A stretch of 64,000 nt of DNA from the NCBI RefSeq assembly GCF_029892685.1, contig NZ_JARXVD010000012.1, positions 109,960-173,959 of the forward strand, given 5' to 3'. Made by a program: the position numbers and the translations under genes. Below the pieces are notes generated by a model. It had not been told where the DNA came from. It was given only the letters and a program-made list of their open reading frames with translations, and ran no database searches. Source of the stretch: Mycobacterium sp. OTB74. Lineage in GTDB: Bacteria > Actinomycetota > Actinomycetes > Mycobacteriales > Mycobacteriaceae. Below, piece by piece: positions 32,214 through 40,387 of the stretch; the stretch's first letter is position 1; every line of letters starts with the position of its first letter.

Positions 32214-33190
32214 CAGACCTCACCCTCCTCGATGACCGCCACGGCATGCCCGGCGTCAGTCCATGCCACCCACGGTGCCGCGTGGAAATACTCCAGCGCC
32301 AATGCTTCTCCAACCTCACGGCAGGTCCGTTGCAGACCGGCCAACCGTTCTTCCAGCGATTCCAGCAGCACGCCCGGGCGCAGGAACTCCAACTCGCTAC
32401 GGGCTCGGCCGAGCAGCCGCTGCGCCTCGCCGGTGGCGCCGACCCGGTCGTGCGGGCGGTGGTGCAGCTCATCCAGATTCTGCTCGGCCACCCGCAGCGA
32501 ATAGAACACCGAGCGCGGAAAGAGCCTGTCCAACAACATGAATTCGACCACCCGTCCGGCGTCCAACGCCCCGCGATAGGTGCGCAGGTAGGTGTCGTGG
32601 GCGCCGGCCGAACGAAGCACCGTGACCCAGGTCGGCGAGGCTGCACTGTCACCGACGCGCGCCAACAGCAGCCGAACCGTCATGTCGACTCTCTCGATGG
32701 CCCGGCCGAGCAGCATGAAGCGATATCCGTCGTCGCGGGACAGCGTGGAGTCCGCCAGGCCGGCGAACATCGCAGCCCGACCTTCCACGTAAGCCAAAAA
32801 CTCATGTGGCCCAAGCCGTTTGGCGGTACGGACCCGATCAGCCAACGCGTTGTAGGTGGTGTTGAGGCATTCCCACATCTCAGTCGAGGTGACTTCGCGC
32901 GCGCCCCGGGCGTTCTCCCGGGCCGCGGATATCGAGTCGACGATGGAATTGCCGCCGCTCTGCAAGCCTCGACCGAAGGCCACCAGCTCCGACAACGACC
33001 ACATATCCAGCGGTGACGACGGAGGCTCAATTCCCAAGACCCGCAACAATGTTCGCGACGCCTGGTTTGGGTCGACGCTCGAGTCCTCCAGCAGTTGGTG
33101 CACCGTGACGTCCAGAATGCGCGCGGTGTCGTCGGCACGTTCGACATAGCGGCCGATCCAATACAGCGATTCAGCATTGCGCGCCAACAT
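32213..33190 (-). CDS. Alpha-E domain protein (Rv2410c type)
   Basis: A 325-residue all-helical protein starting MLARNAESLYWIGRYVERAD, the alpha-E family signature. The family is of unproven function and is encoded with ATP-grasp and transglutaminase-like genes across bacteria. Further typical blocks are RENARGAREVTSTEMWECLN and FPRSVFYSLRVAEQNL. The ATG at 33190 overlaps the ATP-grasp stop by one base (TGATG), which fixes the start. A dispersed 16-bp repeat lies directly upstream, inside the end of the previous gene, and supplies the ribosome site AGAGGGGG. Confidence 0.88.
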   Translation of the reverse strand: MLARNAESLYWIGRYVERADDTARILDVTVHQLLEDSSVDPNQASRTLLRVLGIEPPSSPLDMWSLSELVAFGRGLQSGGNSIVDSISAARENARGAREVTSTEMWECLNTTYNALADRVRTAKRLGPHEFLAYVEGRAAMFAGLADSTLSRDDGYRFMLLGRAIERVDMTVRLLLARVGDSAASPTWVTVLRSAGAHDTYLRTYRGALDAGRVVEFMLLDRLFPRSVFYSLRVAEQNLDELHHRPHDRVGATGEAQRLLGRARSELEFLRPGVLLESLEERLAGLQRTCREVGEALALEYFHAAPWVAWTDAGHAVAVIEEGEV

Positions 33191-34896
33191 CACAGCCCCC
33201 TCTTCGCGCAAGCGCTCATCGGCCGTCCGTCCGCCGCCTGCTGCTGTTGCTGCTGCGCCGACTGAACGGCTTGCTGGTGCGGCGCCGTGTCGATGGCCTT
33301 GTCAGCTGTTTGCCCGTTCCGCGGCAGCGATCGAACCACTTGGGCGGCAGCCAGTTCCCGATCGGCGGCCGACGCCCGCGACGCCAGCACCCAGGTGTCC
33401 TTCGATCCCCCGCCCTGGCTGGAGTTGACCACCAGCGATCCTTCCGGCAGCGCCACGCGGGTCAGCCCGCCGGGCAGCACCCAAACGTCGTCCCCGTCGT
33501 TGACTGCGAAGGGCCGCAGGTCGACGTGCCGCGGGGCGAGCGTGTTGTCGATCTGAGTGGGCACCGTCGACAGCTGCACCACTGGCTGGGCGATCCAGCC
33601 CCGCGGGTCGGCGCGAATCTTCTTGGAGATCGCCGCTAGTTCTCGTTCAGAAGCATCCGGCCCGAAAACGATGCCGTAACCGCCGGAGCCCTCGACCGGC
33701 TTGATCACCAGCTCGTGCACGCGGTCGAGGACTTCCTCGCATTCCTCGTCCAGCCAGCACCGGAAGGTGTCGACGTTGGCCAGCAGCGGCTTCTCGCCGA
33801 GGTAGTACTCGATGATGGTGGGCACGTAGGTGTAGACCAGTTTGTCGTCGCCGACGCCGTTGCCCACTGCACTGGAGATGACGACGTTGCCGGCGCGTGC
33901 GGCGTTGAGCAGACCCGCGACCCCGAGCATCGAATCCGGCCGGAACTGCATGGGGTCCAGGAAGACGTCGTCGATGCGGCGGTAGATGACGTCCACCTGC
34001 CGCTCGCCCTCGGTGGTCCGCATGTACACCACGTTGTCGCGGCAGAACAGGTCTCGGCCCTCGACCAACTCGACACCCATCTGCCGGGCCAGCAGTGAAT
34101 GCTCGAAGTACGCCGAGTTGTAGACACCGGGGGTGAGCACCACCACGGTCGGATCGGCCTCATTGGACGCCGCCGCGTTACGGAGCGCGCGCAGCAGATG
34201 CAACGCATAGTCGCCGACCGCCCGGACCCGGTGAGTGGCGAACAGGTTCGGGAAGACTCGGGCCATCGTCCGCCGGTTCTCCATCACGTATGACACCCCG
34301 GACGGCGAGCGCAGGTTGTCCTCCAGCACCCGGAAGTCGCCCTTGTCGTCGCGCACCAGATCGATACCGGCTACGTGGATGCGGACCCCGTTGGGCGGGA
34401 CGATGCCGGCGGCCTCCCGGTGGAAGTGCTCACACGAAGTCACCAAACGGCGCGGGATGACGCCATCGCGGAGAATTGCCTGCTCACCGTAGATGTCGTC
34501 GAGGTACATCTCCAATGCCTTGACGCGTTGGGTGATGCCTTTCTCCAGCTTCGACCACTCCGCGGCGGAGATCACCCGGGGCACCAGGTCCAGCGGAAAC
34601 GGCCGCTCCTGACCGGACAGCGAGAACGTGATGCCCTGATCGATGAAGGCGCGGCCGAGCGCGTCGGCGCGACCTGCCAGTTCGGAGGCGTCCGACGGCG
34701 CCAACTCGGCGAAGATGCCTTTGTACGGCACGCGGACGTTGCCCTGGGCGTCGAACATCTCATCGAATGCGTCCGCGTAAGTGCCGACGCTGTTGTAGCC
34801 GTCAAATACCCCGGTGTGGCGTTTTGCCGCGGTGCGTTCGGTGCGCGCAAACCGTGCGGTGGCGCTGGGCGTGGTCCGTGGTGTCACCCCTGACAT
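33190..34896 (-). CDS. Circularly permuted ATP-grasp type 2 protein (Rv2411c type)
   Basis: A 568-residue member of the circularly permuted ATP-grasp family. Conserved blocks are FDGYNSVGTYADAFDEMFD, HVAGIDLVRDDKGDFRVLEDNLRSPSGVSYVMENR, VVLTPGVYNSAYFEHSLLARQMGVELVEG and LVIKPVEGSGGYGIVFGP. It should use ATP to join a carboxylate to an amine, probably making a peptide-like bond, with the alpha-E and transglutaminase-like partners. The ATG at 34896 is chosen over 35055 because the first part is not family-like. The C-terminus has a glutamine run (QSAQQQQQQAADG) and an extra MSACAKRGL tail coded by a dispersed repeat. Confidence 0.88.
   Translation of the reverse strand: MSGVTPRTTPSATARFARTERTAAKRHTGVFDGYNSVGTYADAFDEMFDAQGNVRVPYKGIFAELAPSDASELAGRADALGRAFIDQGITFSLSGQERPFPLDLVPRVISAAEWSKLEKGITQRVKALEMYLDDIYGEQAILRDGVIPRRLVTSCEHFHREAAGIVPPNGVRIHVAGIDLVRDDKGDFRVLEDNLRSPSGVSYVMENRRTMARVFPNLFATHRVRAVGDYALHLLRALRNAAASNEADPTVVVLTPGVYNSAYFEHSLLARQMGVELVEGRDLFCRDNVVYMRTTEGERQVDVIYRRIDDVFLDPMQFRPDSMLGVAGLLNAARAGNVVISSAVGNGVGDDKLVYTYVPTIIEYYLGEKPLLANVDTFRCWLDEECEEVLDRVHELVIKPVEGSGGYGIVFGPDASERELAAISKKIRADPRGWIAQPVVQLSTVPTQIDNTLAPRHVDLRPFAVNDGDDVWVLPGGLTRVALPEGSLVVNSSQGGGSKDTWVLASRASAADRELAAAQVVRSLPRNGQTADKAIDTAPHQQAVQSAQQQQQQAADGRPMSACAKRGL
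33206..33221. repeat. Dispersed repeat, copy A
   Basis: GCGCAAGCGCTCATCG on the plus strand. Two further copies, GCGCGAGCGCTCATCG, occur at 50534-50549 and 51461-51476. Each is in the same orientation, immediately upstream of a minus-strand gene and followed by a purine-rich ribosome site. Copy A codes for the last residues of the ATP-grasp protein. Confidence 0.7.
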
Positions 34897-35105
34897 GCTG
34901 CACCAAACACGGCATTTCGGCAGGACAGAGAGCAATCCCGCGATATGCTCGTGCCGGTTCGATCCCGCTTCCCGAGCGGCGGCGGCATGCTGCGCTTTGG
35001 GGAATTGGCGTGTGCGCTGGTAACCTGAACAGTCGCTGCCCGCCGACGGGCGCACACAGACTTAGGTAAGACAAAAAGCATCACGAAATTAGAAGGAACT
35101 GACGC

Positions 35106-35366
35106 GTGGCCAACATCAAGTCGCAGGAAAAGCGCATCCGCACCAACGAGCGCGCCCGTCTGCGCAACCAGTCGGTGAAGTCGTCGCTGCGTACGGCCAT
35201 CCGCAGCTTCCGTGAGGCCATCGAGGCTGGCGAGAAGGACAAGGCCGGCGAGCTGCTGGTGGTGACCAACCGCAAGCTGGACAAGGCCGCCACCAAGGGC
35301 GTCATCCACAAGAACCAGGCCGCCAACAAGAAGTCGGCGCTGACCCTCGCGTTCAACCAGCTCTGA
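35106..35366 (+). CDS. rpsT: 30S ribosomal protein S20
   Basis: The 86-residue small-subunit protein S20, which binds 16S rRNA. The sequence begins MANIKSQEKRIRTNERARLRNQ, a typical lysine/arginine-rich helical protein, and ends KKSALTLAFNQL. The start is a GTG at 35106 with AGAAGGA about eight bases upstream, and the length is standard. It is divergent from the ATP-grasp gene and is followed by a strong hairpin terminator. Confidence 0.97.
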   Translation: MANIKSQEKRIRTNERARLRNQSVKSSLRTAIRSFREAIEAGEKDKAGELLVVTNRKLDKAATKGVIHKNQAANKKSALTLAFNQL

Positions 35367-35389
35367 GCCCAGCTTCGTAGTCTTTCAAG

Positions 35390-35424
35390 ACCGCGGTCCG
35401 GTAACCCGGGCCGCGGTTTTGTTG
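35390..35424 (+). terminator. Intrinsic terminator of rpsT
   Basis: ACCGCGGTCCGG (35390-35401) and CCGGGCCGCGGT (35406-35417) form a 12-pair stem with one G-T pair and a four-base loop, followed by a T-rich tract (TTTGTTGT). It is the clearest intrinsic terminator in the window. Confidence 0.85.
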
Positions 35425-35442
35425 TGTATGAACCGACCGCTC

Positions 35443-35487
35443 TGACCGCTCAGCGGTCGGTGCCAAATCTGACCGCTCAGCGGTCGG
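35443..35487. repeat. Two tandem copies of an 18-bp palindromic unit between rpsT and holA
   Basis: TGACCGCTCAGCGGTCGG is found at 35443-35460 and 35470-35487, 27 bp start to start. Each contains the inverted pair GACCGCT/AGCGGTC. The second copy includes the stop codon of holA. They may act as terminator stems for the minus strand, or be a small dispersed element. Confidence 0.7.
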
Positions 35488-36454
35488 CCAACTCCGCGAC
35501 CCGACGCACCGCCGACTCCAGCGCATAGTCCGCGTTGGCCGCGGCACCCTTGACGTCGGCGTTCAACGACGCGACCACCCGCAACGCCTCCGCGACGGTG
35601 TCTCGGTTCCAGCGTCTGGCCTGCTTCTGCGCCTTCTGCACCCGCCACGGCGGCATGCCGAGCTCCCCCGCCAATCGGTACGGGTCACCGGACTGACCAC
35701 CGACCCGCGCGATCGCGTGCACGGCCTCGGCCAGCGCGTCGGCCAGCACCACGTGCGGCACCCCGCCGGTCATCGCCCAGCGCAGCGCCTCGGTGACACC
35801 GCTGACATCGCCGGTGACGGCCTTGTCTGCAATGTCGAAGCCGTTCACTTCGGCCTTACCGCTGTGGTAGCGACGCACCGCGGCGACATCCACATGGCCG
35901 CCGGTGTCGGCGACCAATTGCGAACAGGCCGCGGCCAATTCACGGATATCCGAGCCGACCGAGTCGAGCACCGCGGTGATCGCATCGTCGCTGACCTTGA
36001 CCTTCAGCGACCGGAACTCCTTGCGGACGAAATCCGCACGTTCGGCGGGCTTAGTGAGCTTCGCGCATGGATGCACTTGGGCGCCAAGCTTTTTGAGCTG
36101 ATCAGCCAACGCTTTGGCCCGGCCTCCGCCGGAGTGCACCACCACCAGCATGGTGCCACCGGGCAGGTCTGCCGCGGCATCGGCGATGAGAGCGACGGCG
36201 TCCTTTCCGGCCTCGGCGGCCGACTCCAACACCACCACGCGTTCCTCGGCGAACAACGACGGGCTGAGTAACTCGGCCAGCTCGCTGGTCGACACCTCAC
36301 CCGCGCGCAACCTGTCGACCGGCACGTCATTGTTGACGGCCCCGGCCTTACCGGCCCGCTTGCGCGCACCGCGGAGCACCTCGGCCACCGCCCGCTCGAC
36401 CAGCAGTTCCTCGTCGCCCAGCACCAAGTGCAGCGCCTCGGTCGAATCACTCAC
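35477..36454 (-). CDS. holA: DNA polymerase III delta subunit
   Basis: A 325-residue clamp-loader subunit (Rv2413c) that opens the sliding clamp during replication. The N-terminal domain begins LHLVLGDEELLVERAVAEVL, a typical HolA pattern, and the middle contains LRAGEVSTSELAELLSPSLFAEERVVVLE. The C-terminal collar domain has GMPPWRVQKAQKQARRWN and a closing YALESAVRRVAELADR. The start is GTG at 36454. Its stop codon lies inside a palindromic repeat shared with the convergent rpsT region. Confidence 0.92.
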   Translation of the reverse strand: MSDSTEALHLVLGDEELLVERAVAEVLRGARKRAGKAGAVNNDVPVDRLRAGEVSTSELAELLSPSLFAEERVVVLESAAEAGKDAVALIADAAADLPGGTMLVVVHSGGGRAKALADQLKKLGAQVHPCAKLTKPAERADFVRKEFRSLKVKVSDDAITAVLDSVGSDIRELAAACSQLVADTGGHVDVAAVRRYHSGKAEVNGFDIADKAVTGDVSGVTEALRWAMTGGVPHVVLADALAEAVHAIARVGGQSGDPYRLAGELGMPPWRVQKAQKQARRWNRDTVAEALRVVASLNADVKGAAANADYALESAVRRVAELADR

Positions 36455-36514
36455 GGGTTGATCGTTTCATGACGGTCTGACCAATGTTGTGCCGGTACAA
36501 ACGGCACGTCACCA

Positions 36515-37975
36515 TCACCCACCAGCACGCCTGCGCCGCCACCACACCAGCGCCAACGTCAACCCCGCTGACGCCGCAACCAGCACCAGCGCACCAGCCC
36601 AACCGTCGGGCACCTGCACAACCGCGCCAGGTGCCGCCGCGCTCCACCGCGCGACGTGCAGCAGCCACCACAGCTCCGGGCCGGTGAACCGAATCAACAG
36701 TTGCGCGACCCCTGGCCAGGCCCAACCCACCGCCGCGGCCGCAGTACCCAGGATGGTGATCGGCGGAATCACCGGAGCCACAAGAAGATTGGCCAGTACT
36801 GACACCAGACTCAGCTGACCCGAGATGGCCGCTATCAACGGCGCGGTCACCAACTGCGCAGCGCCCGCGACACTTACCGCATCAGCGAGCACTTTGGGCC
36901 AACCACGGGCCACCAACCACCGCGACCACACCGGACCGATCAGCACCAACCCGGCGGTTGCCGCGACCGACAGCGCAAAGCCAACGTCGACCGCGAGCTG
37001 CGGCGAGATGACCATGAGCACCAGCACGCTGGCCGACAGCGCCGGAATAGCCTGGCGCCGCCGGTGCGCCAGGATAGCCAGCAGCATCACCGAACCCATT
37101 GCGGCAGCCCGCAATACGCTCGGCGACGGTTGTACCACCACAACGAACGCGAACAACGCCACCGCGGCCAAGCCGACCGCCACGCGCGGGCCGACCAATA
37201 GGGCGCTGAACAGCACGGCCCCACACACGATGGTCACATTGGCACCCGACACCGCGGTGAGGTGCGTGAGACCGGATCGCTTGAACGCGGCCGTCGTGTC
37301 GGCCTCCACCGCCGAGACGTCACCGAGCACCAGCCCCGGGAGCATCGCGGCCTGATCCGGTGGCAGGCTCAGCCGCGCGGCATCGGCGAAATCCGCACGG
37401 ACTCGGGCCGCCCCGCGTTGCCCGGTTGACGCGGTGCCGAACCGCGGCTCCCCCACCGCGGTCAGCACGGCCACCGATAGATCGTGCCGCTTGGGCCGGG
37501 CAACGCGGGCCCGAAACGCCATGGGGCGGCCCGCGCTGGTCTCCGAGAACCCAGCGGCGGGTGCGAAAACCATGATGCGACCGGATGATTCGGCGTCCTG
37601 CAGCTTGCGCAGCGATGCCGAGAACATCAGCCGGCCACCTTTGATCGGCCGCGGCGACTCGCTCGGGCTGAGCACGACCGCGACGGTGGACCCGAATCGT
37701 GAAGCCAGCGGGTGGGTTTGGACGGCATGCACCCGTAGTGCCACCGAGATCGCGAATGTCACACCCACCGCCGCGACCGCCAGTACTGCGGGCCAGCGCA
37801 CCGCCCCGGCCCAGCGCCCGGCGACAACCGCCGCTACGACAGCAACTGCAACCATGATGACCGCGGCCCACGGCGCCCAGGTCATACCGACCGCCGTCAC
37901 CACCCAGCAGGTCAGCGCCGCCGGGACCAACCGCAGGTCGACACCCGCGGTCGCCGGCTCGACCGGCGCACTCAC
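36515..37975 (-). CDS. comEC: ComEC/Rec2-family membrane protein, competence-domain only
   Basis: A 486-residue protein (Rv2414c type) with many membrane helices and the competence domain. The signature GLVLGDVSAVEADTTAAFKRSGLTHLTAVSGANVTIVCG lies near residues 210-250, followed by PSPSVLRAAAMGSVMLLAILAHRR. In model species ComEC is the DNA-uptake channel of transformation. The C-terminal metallo-beta-lactamase domain of full-length ComEC is missing, as is usual in mycobacteria, so DNA import is not assured. The GTG start overlaps the comEA stop by four bases (GTGA). Confidence 0.88.
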   Translation of the reverse strand: MSAPVEPATAGVDLRLVPAALTCWVVTAVGMTWAPWAAVIMVAVAVVAAVVAGRWAGAVRWPAVLAVAAVGVTFAISVALRVHAVQTHPLASRFGSTVAVVLSPSESPRPIKGGRLMFSASLRKLQDAESSGRIMVFAPAAGFSETSAGRPMAFRARVARPKRHDLSVAVLTAVGEPRFGTASTGQRGAARVRADFADAARLSLPPDQAAMLPGLVLGDVSAVEADTTAAFKRSGLTHLTAVSGANVTIVCGAVLFSALLVGPRVAVGLAAVALFAFVVVVQPSPSVLRAAAMGSVMLLAILAHRRRQAIPALSASVLVLMVISPQLAVDVGFALSVAATAGLVLIGPVWSRWLVARGWPKVLADAVSVAGAAQLVTAPLIAAISGQLSLVSVLANLLVAPVIPPITILGTAAAAVGWAWPGVAQLLIRFTGPELWWLLHVARWSAAAPGAVVQVPDGWAGALVLVAASAGLTLALVWWRRRRAGG

Positions 37976-38772
37976 ACTTTGACCAGAGCACGCAATTTCT
38001 CCAACCGGCCCGGTCCTATGCCGTCGACTTCGCCCAACTGGTCAACGCTGGTGAAGCGGCCGTGGCTACCGCGCCAGCCCACGATCGCCTGGGCAGTCAC
38101 CGGCCCAACCCCCGGCAGCACATCGAGTTGCTCGGCGGTGGCGGTATTCAGGTCGACCAATTCCTTTGGTCCGGAAGCCTTTCCGGTGGTCGTCGGAGCC
38201 GTGGTTCGATTCGGGGCCGAACCGACCGAACTGTGCACCGACGATGGCGCGCCCAGCGGCGCGGTGATGCCCACCAGGATCTGTTCGCCGTCCTCGACCC
38301 GGCGCGCCATGTTCAGGCCGACCAGATCGGCACCGCCCAGCGCACCACCGGCCGCGGCAAGCGCATCGGTTATCCGAGATCCGGCAGGCAATGTCACCAC
38401 ACCGGGCTTGTGAACCAGTCCGACGACACTGACCACCACGGGTTCAGCCTTGGGAGCCGGTGCGGCGCCGGTTGTACTGGACGAAACCATTTGGACTGGT
38501 GGCAGTTTCGCCGCCGTGACCGGTGGCTTGTCGTCACCCAGGACAGCGACCACAGTGACCAGCACCGCGACCACCCCAAGCACCGCGAGGGCGATAACTC
38601 CGGCGCGACCAGGATCTGCCCGGACAGTAGCCAGCCACCCCGGTCCGGTCGGCACCGACTCCGGCAACCATCGCGACAGCGAGGTGTCGTCGTCACCGTC
38701 GGCGGCGGACTCTGGGTCAGGCTCCGCACCGATCCGGCGGGTGAGCCGCTGCGTGGGTGATTCGATGTCCAT
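37972..38772 (-). CDS. comEA: ComEA-family DNA-binding protein
   Basis: A 266-residue protein (Rv2415c type) with an N-terminal cytoplasmic stretch, one membrane helix (about residues 55-75, VIALAVLGVVAVLVTVVAVL), an SLBB-like ligand domain with VHKPGVVTLPAGSRITDALAAAG, and a C-terminal helix-hairpin-helix pair with VDLNTATAEQLDVLPGVGP and WRGSHGRFTSVDQLGEVDGIG. The HhH pair would bind DNA outside the membrane. It is coupled to comEC. The first gene of the two-gene unit. Confidence 0.92.
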   Translation of the reverse strand: MDIESPTQRLTRRIGAEPDPESAADGDDDTSLSRWLPESVPTGPGWLATVRADPGRAGVIALAVLGVVAVLVTVVAVLGDDKPPVTAAKLPPVQMVSSSTTGAAPAPKAEPVVVSVVGLVHKPGVVTLPAGSRITDALAAAGGALGGADLVGLNMARRVEDGEQILVGITAPLGAPSSVHSSVGSAPNRTTAPTTTGKASGPKELVDLNTATAEQLDVLPGVGPVTAQAIVGWRGSHGRFTSVDQLGEVDGIGPGRLEKLRALVKV

Positions 38773-38891
38773 ATCCCGAAAGTAGGCAACTGCACCAACA
38801 CAATTCGGCAGTGCGGTGTGAAGCCGGCGCTGTCTGTGGATGAATCCGCGACTGTGGATAACCGCTCCCGTCGCGACCGCAGACCAACGAA

Positions 38892-39782
38892 CTAGACCGG
38901 AAGCGTTGTGCCCGTCTCTTTTTCTGCGAAGTCGATCAACCGCCGAGCCACTTCGTAGTCGCAGGCCACCGCTGCCCGACCACTTAAAGTCGGACCGCCT
39001 TTGAGCCCGAACCTGCTGTCGATGCCCACGTAGCTGCCCGGTGGAATCGGCTCGCTGATGCAGTAGAGCGTCGGGGCGGCGCCGGCATCGATGTCATTGG
39101 CCAGTGCACCGGCCGCAGCCTTGACCACCGAATGGAACGCCGACATCACCCGGGTGTCCGACACATTGGACAGGTTCGACGCCACCCAGCCGGGATGGGT
39201 CAGGTAGCTGGTGATCGGCGAGCCCGCCGCGCGCAGCCGACGGTCCAGCTCGAGCCCCCACAGCATGACGGCGAGCTTGGACCGGCCGTACGCCGGGTAC
39301 GCCGACCACTTCTGGTCGCGCAGATGCGGATCGTCAAGGGCAAAGGCTGCCGACTTGTGCGCATCAGAAGCGACGTTGATGATCTGTGATCGCACCCGGT
39401 CGAACAACAGATTGGTCAGCGCGAACGGTCCGAGGAAGTTGGTCGCCAGCATGGTCTCGAAGCCATCAACCGTCTCCGACCGATTCTGAACGACCACACC
39501 CGCGTTGTTGATCAGAATGTCCACGTCACCGCCGACACGATCCGGAAAAGCCTGCACCGACGCCTGATCGGCAAGATCGAGTTGAGCCACTGAGGTGTGG
39601 CCGCCCATCTCGGATGCCCGTTGTGCCCCCAGTTCGACATTGCGGACGGCCAAGACCACATGGGCACCCGCGCGGGCCAGTGCGCGTGCGGTGGCCAGCC
39701 CGACGCCGTTGGTGGCTCCGGTCACGATGATGCGCTTGCCGGTGAGATTGCCGAGTCGCGACTGGTTCCACTGTGACGTCAC
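38892..39782 (-). CDS. Short-chain dehydrogenase/reductase (retinol-dehydrogenase-like)
   Basis: A 296-residue SDR whose layout fits the plant-protochlorophyllide-reductase/retinol-dehydrogenase type found widely in mycobacteria. The cofactor motif is VTGATNGVGLATARAL, the second strand ends AVRNVE (arginine suggests NADPH), the NNAG motif is DILINNAGVV, and the active site has INVASDAH with YGRSKLAVMLW. The C-terminal part is variable. The start is GTG at 39782. It diverges from the NTF2-like gene and marks the left end of the accessory block that replaces eis. Confidence 0.85.
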   Translation of the reverse strand: MTSQWNQSRLGNLTGKRIIVTGATNGVGLATARALARAGAHVVLAVRNVELGAQRASEMGGHTSVAQLDLADQASVQAFPDRVGGDVDILINNAGVVVQNRSETVDGFETMLATNFLGPFALTNLLFDRVRSQIINVASDAHKSAAFALDDPHLRDQKWSAYPAYGRSKLAVMLWGLELDRRLRAAGSPITSYLTHPGWVASNLSNVSDTRVMSAFHSVVKAAAGALANDIDAGAAPTLYCISEPIPPGSYVGIDSRFGLKGGPTLSGRAAVACDYEVARRLIDFAEKETGTTLPV

Positions 39783-39941
39783 GGCCCGAGGTTAACCGCG
39801 TCGTCGAACCCATGTGGCCGGGACGCCCAGCCCCACTGGGAACAACCGTTGACATCACCGGGGCCGACTGTTAGTTCTGGAATCGCCCTGATTCCGGTCA
39901 GGGTTACCAACATCGGTTCGACGAGGAGCCAGTTGCGCGTG

Positions 39942-40382
39942 ATGGACAGCGCCCGCGAGATCGAAAACTTGCTCTACATCTATGCCGAGCGGATCGACGC
40001 GGGGGATCTGGACGGCGTCGCCGCATTGTTTGAGCACGGCCGGATCTGCGGCGTGGAGGACGGCCCGCCGGAAACGGTGTTCACCGGCGTCAAGGGCGTC
40101 CGGCAGATGTACGCGATGGCCACGCGGCTGTACGAGGACGGCACGCCGAAGACCAAGCATCTCACCAGCAATGTCCGCATCGACGTCGACGAAGACGCGG
40201 GAACTGCAGGCAGCACCGCCAATTATCTGGTCACCCAGGCAACGGCGGACCTACCGCTGCAGGTGATCATCACCGGCCACTATCGCGATACGTTTCACCG
40301 CGTCGACGGCGCGTGGTGGTTCGACACCAGGATCATGTTCGTCGACCAGGTCGGCGACACCAGCCACCATCTGAAGTTCTGA
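39942..40382 (+). CDS. Nuclear-transport-factor-2-like (SnoaL-like) protein
   Basis: A 146-residue single-domain protein of the NTF2-like/SnoaL group. The start shows REIENLLYIYAERIDAGDLDGVAALF, the usual N-terminal helices, and the end shows GHYRDTFHRVDGAWWFDTRIMFVDQVG, the beta-sheet closing segment. Members act as small isomerases, dehydratases or ring-hydroxylase accessory proteins. The ATG at 39942 is favoured; a GTG just before it is possible. The sulfotransferase gene begins five bases later, so it is the first gene of a tightly packed operon. Confidence 0.78.
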   Translation: MDSAREIENLLYIYAERIDAGDLDGVAALFEHGRICGVEDGPPETVFTGVKGVRQMYAMATRLYEDGTPKTKHLTSNVRIDVDEDAGTAGSTANYLVTQATADLPLQVIITGHYRDTFHRVDGAWWFDTRIMFVDQVGDTSHHLKF

Positions 40383-40387
40383 GCGCG

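Noticed and set aside
35443..35487. Two tandem palindromic units considered as the start of a CRISPR array
   Set aside because: Only two copies, spacing of nine bases, and one copy lies in a coding sequence; no cas gene is present.
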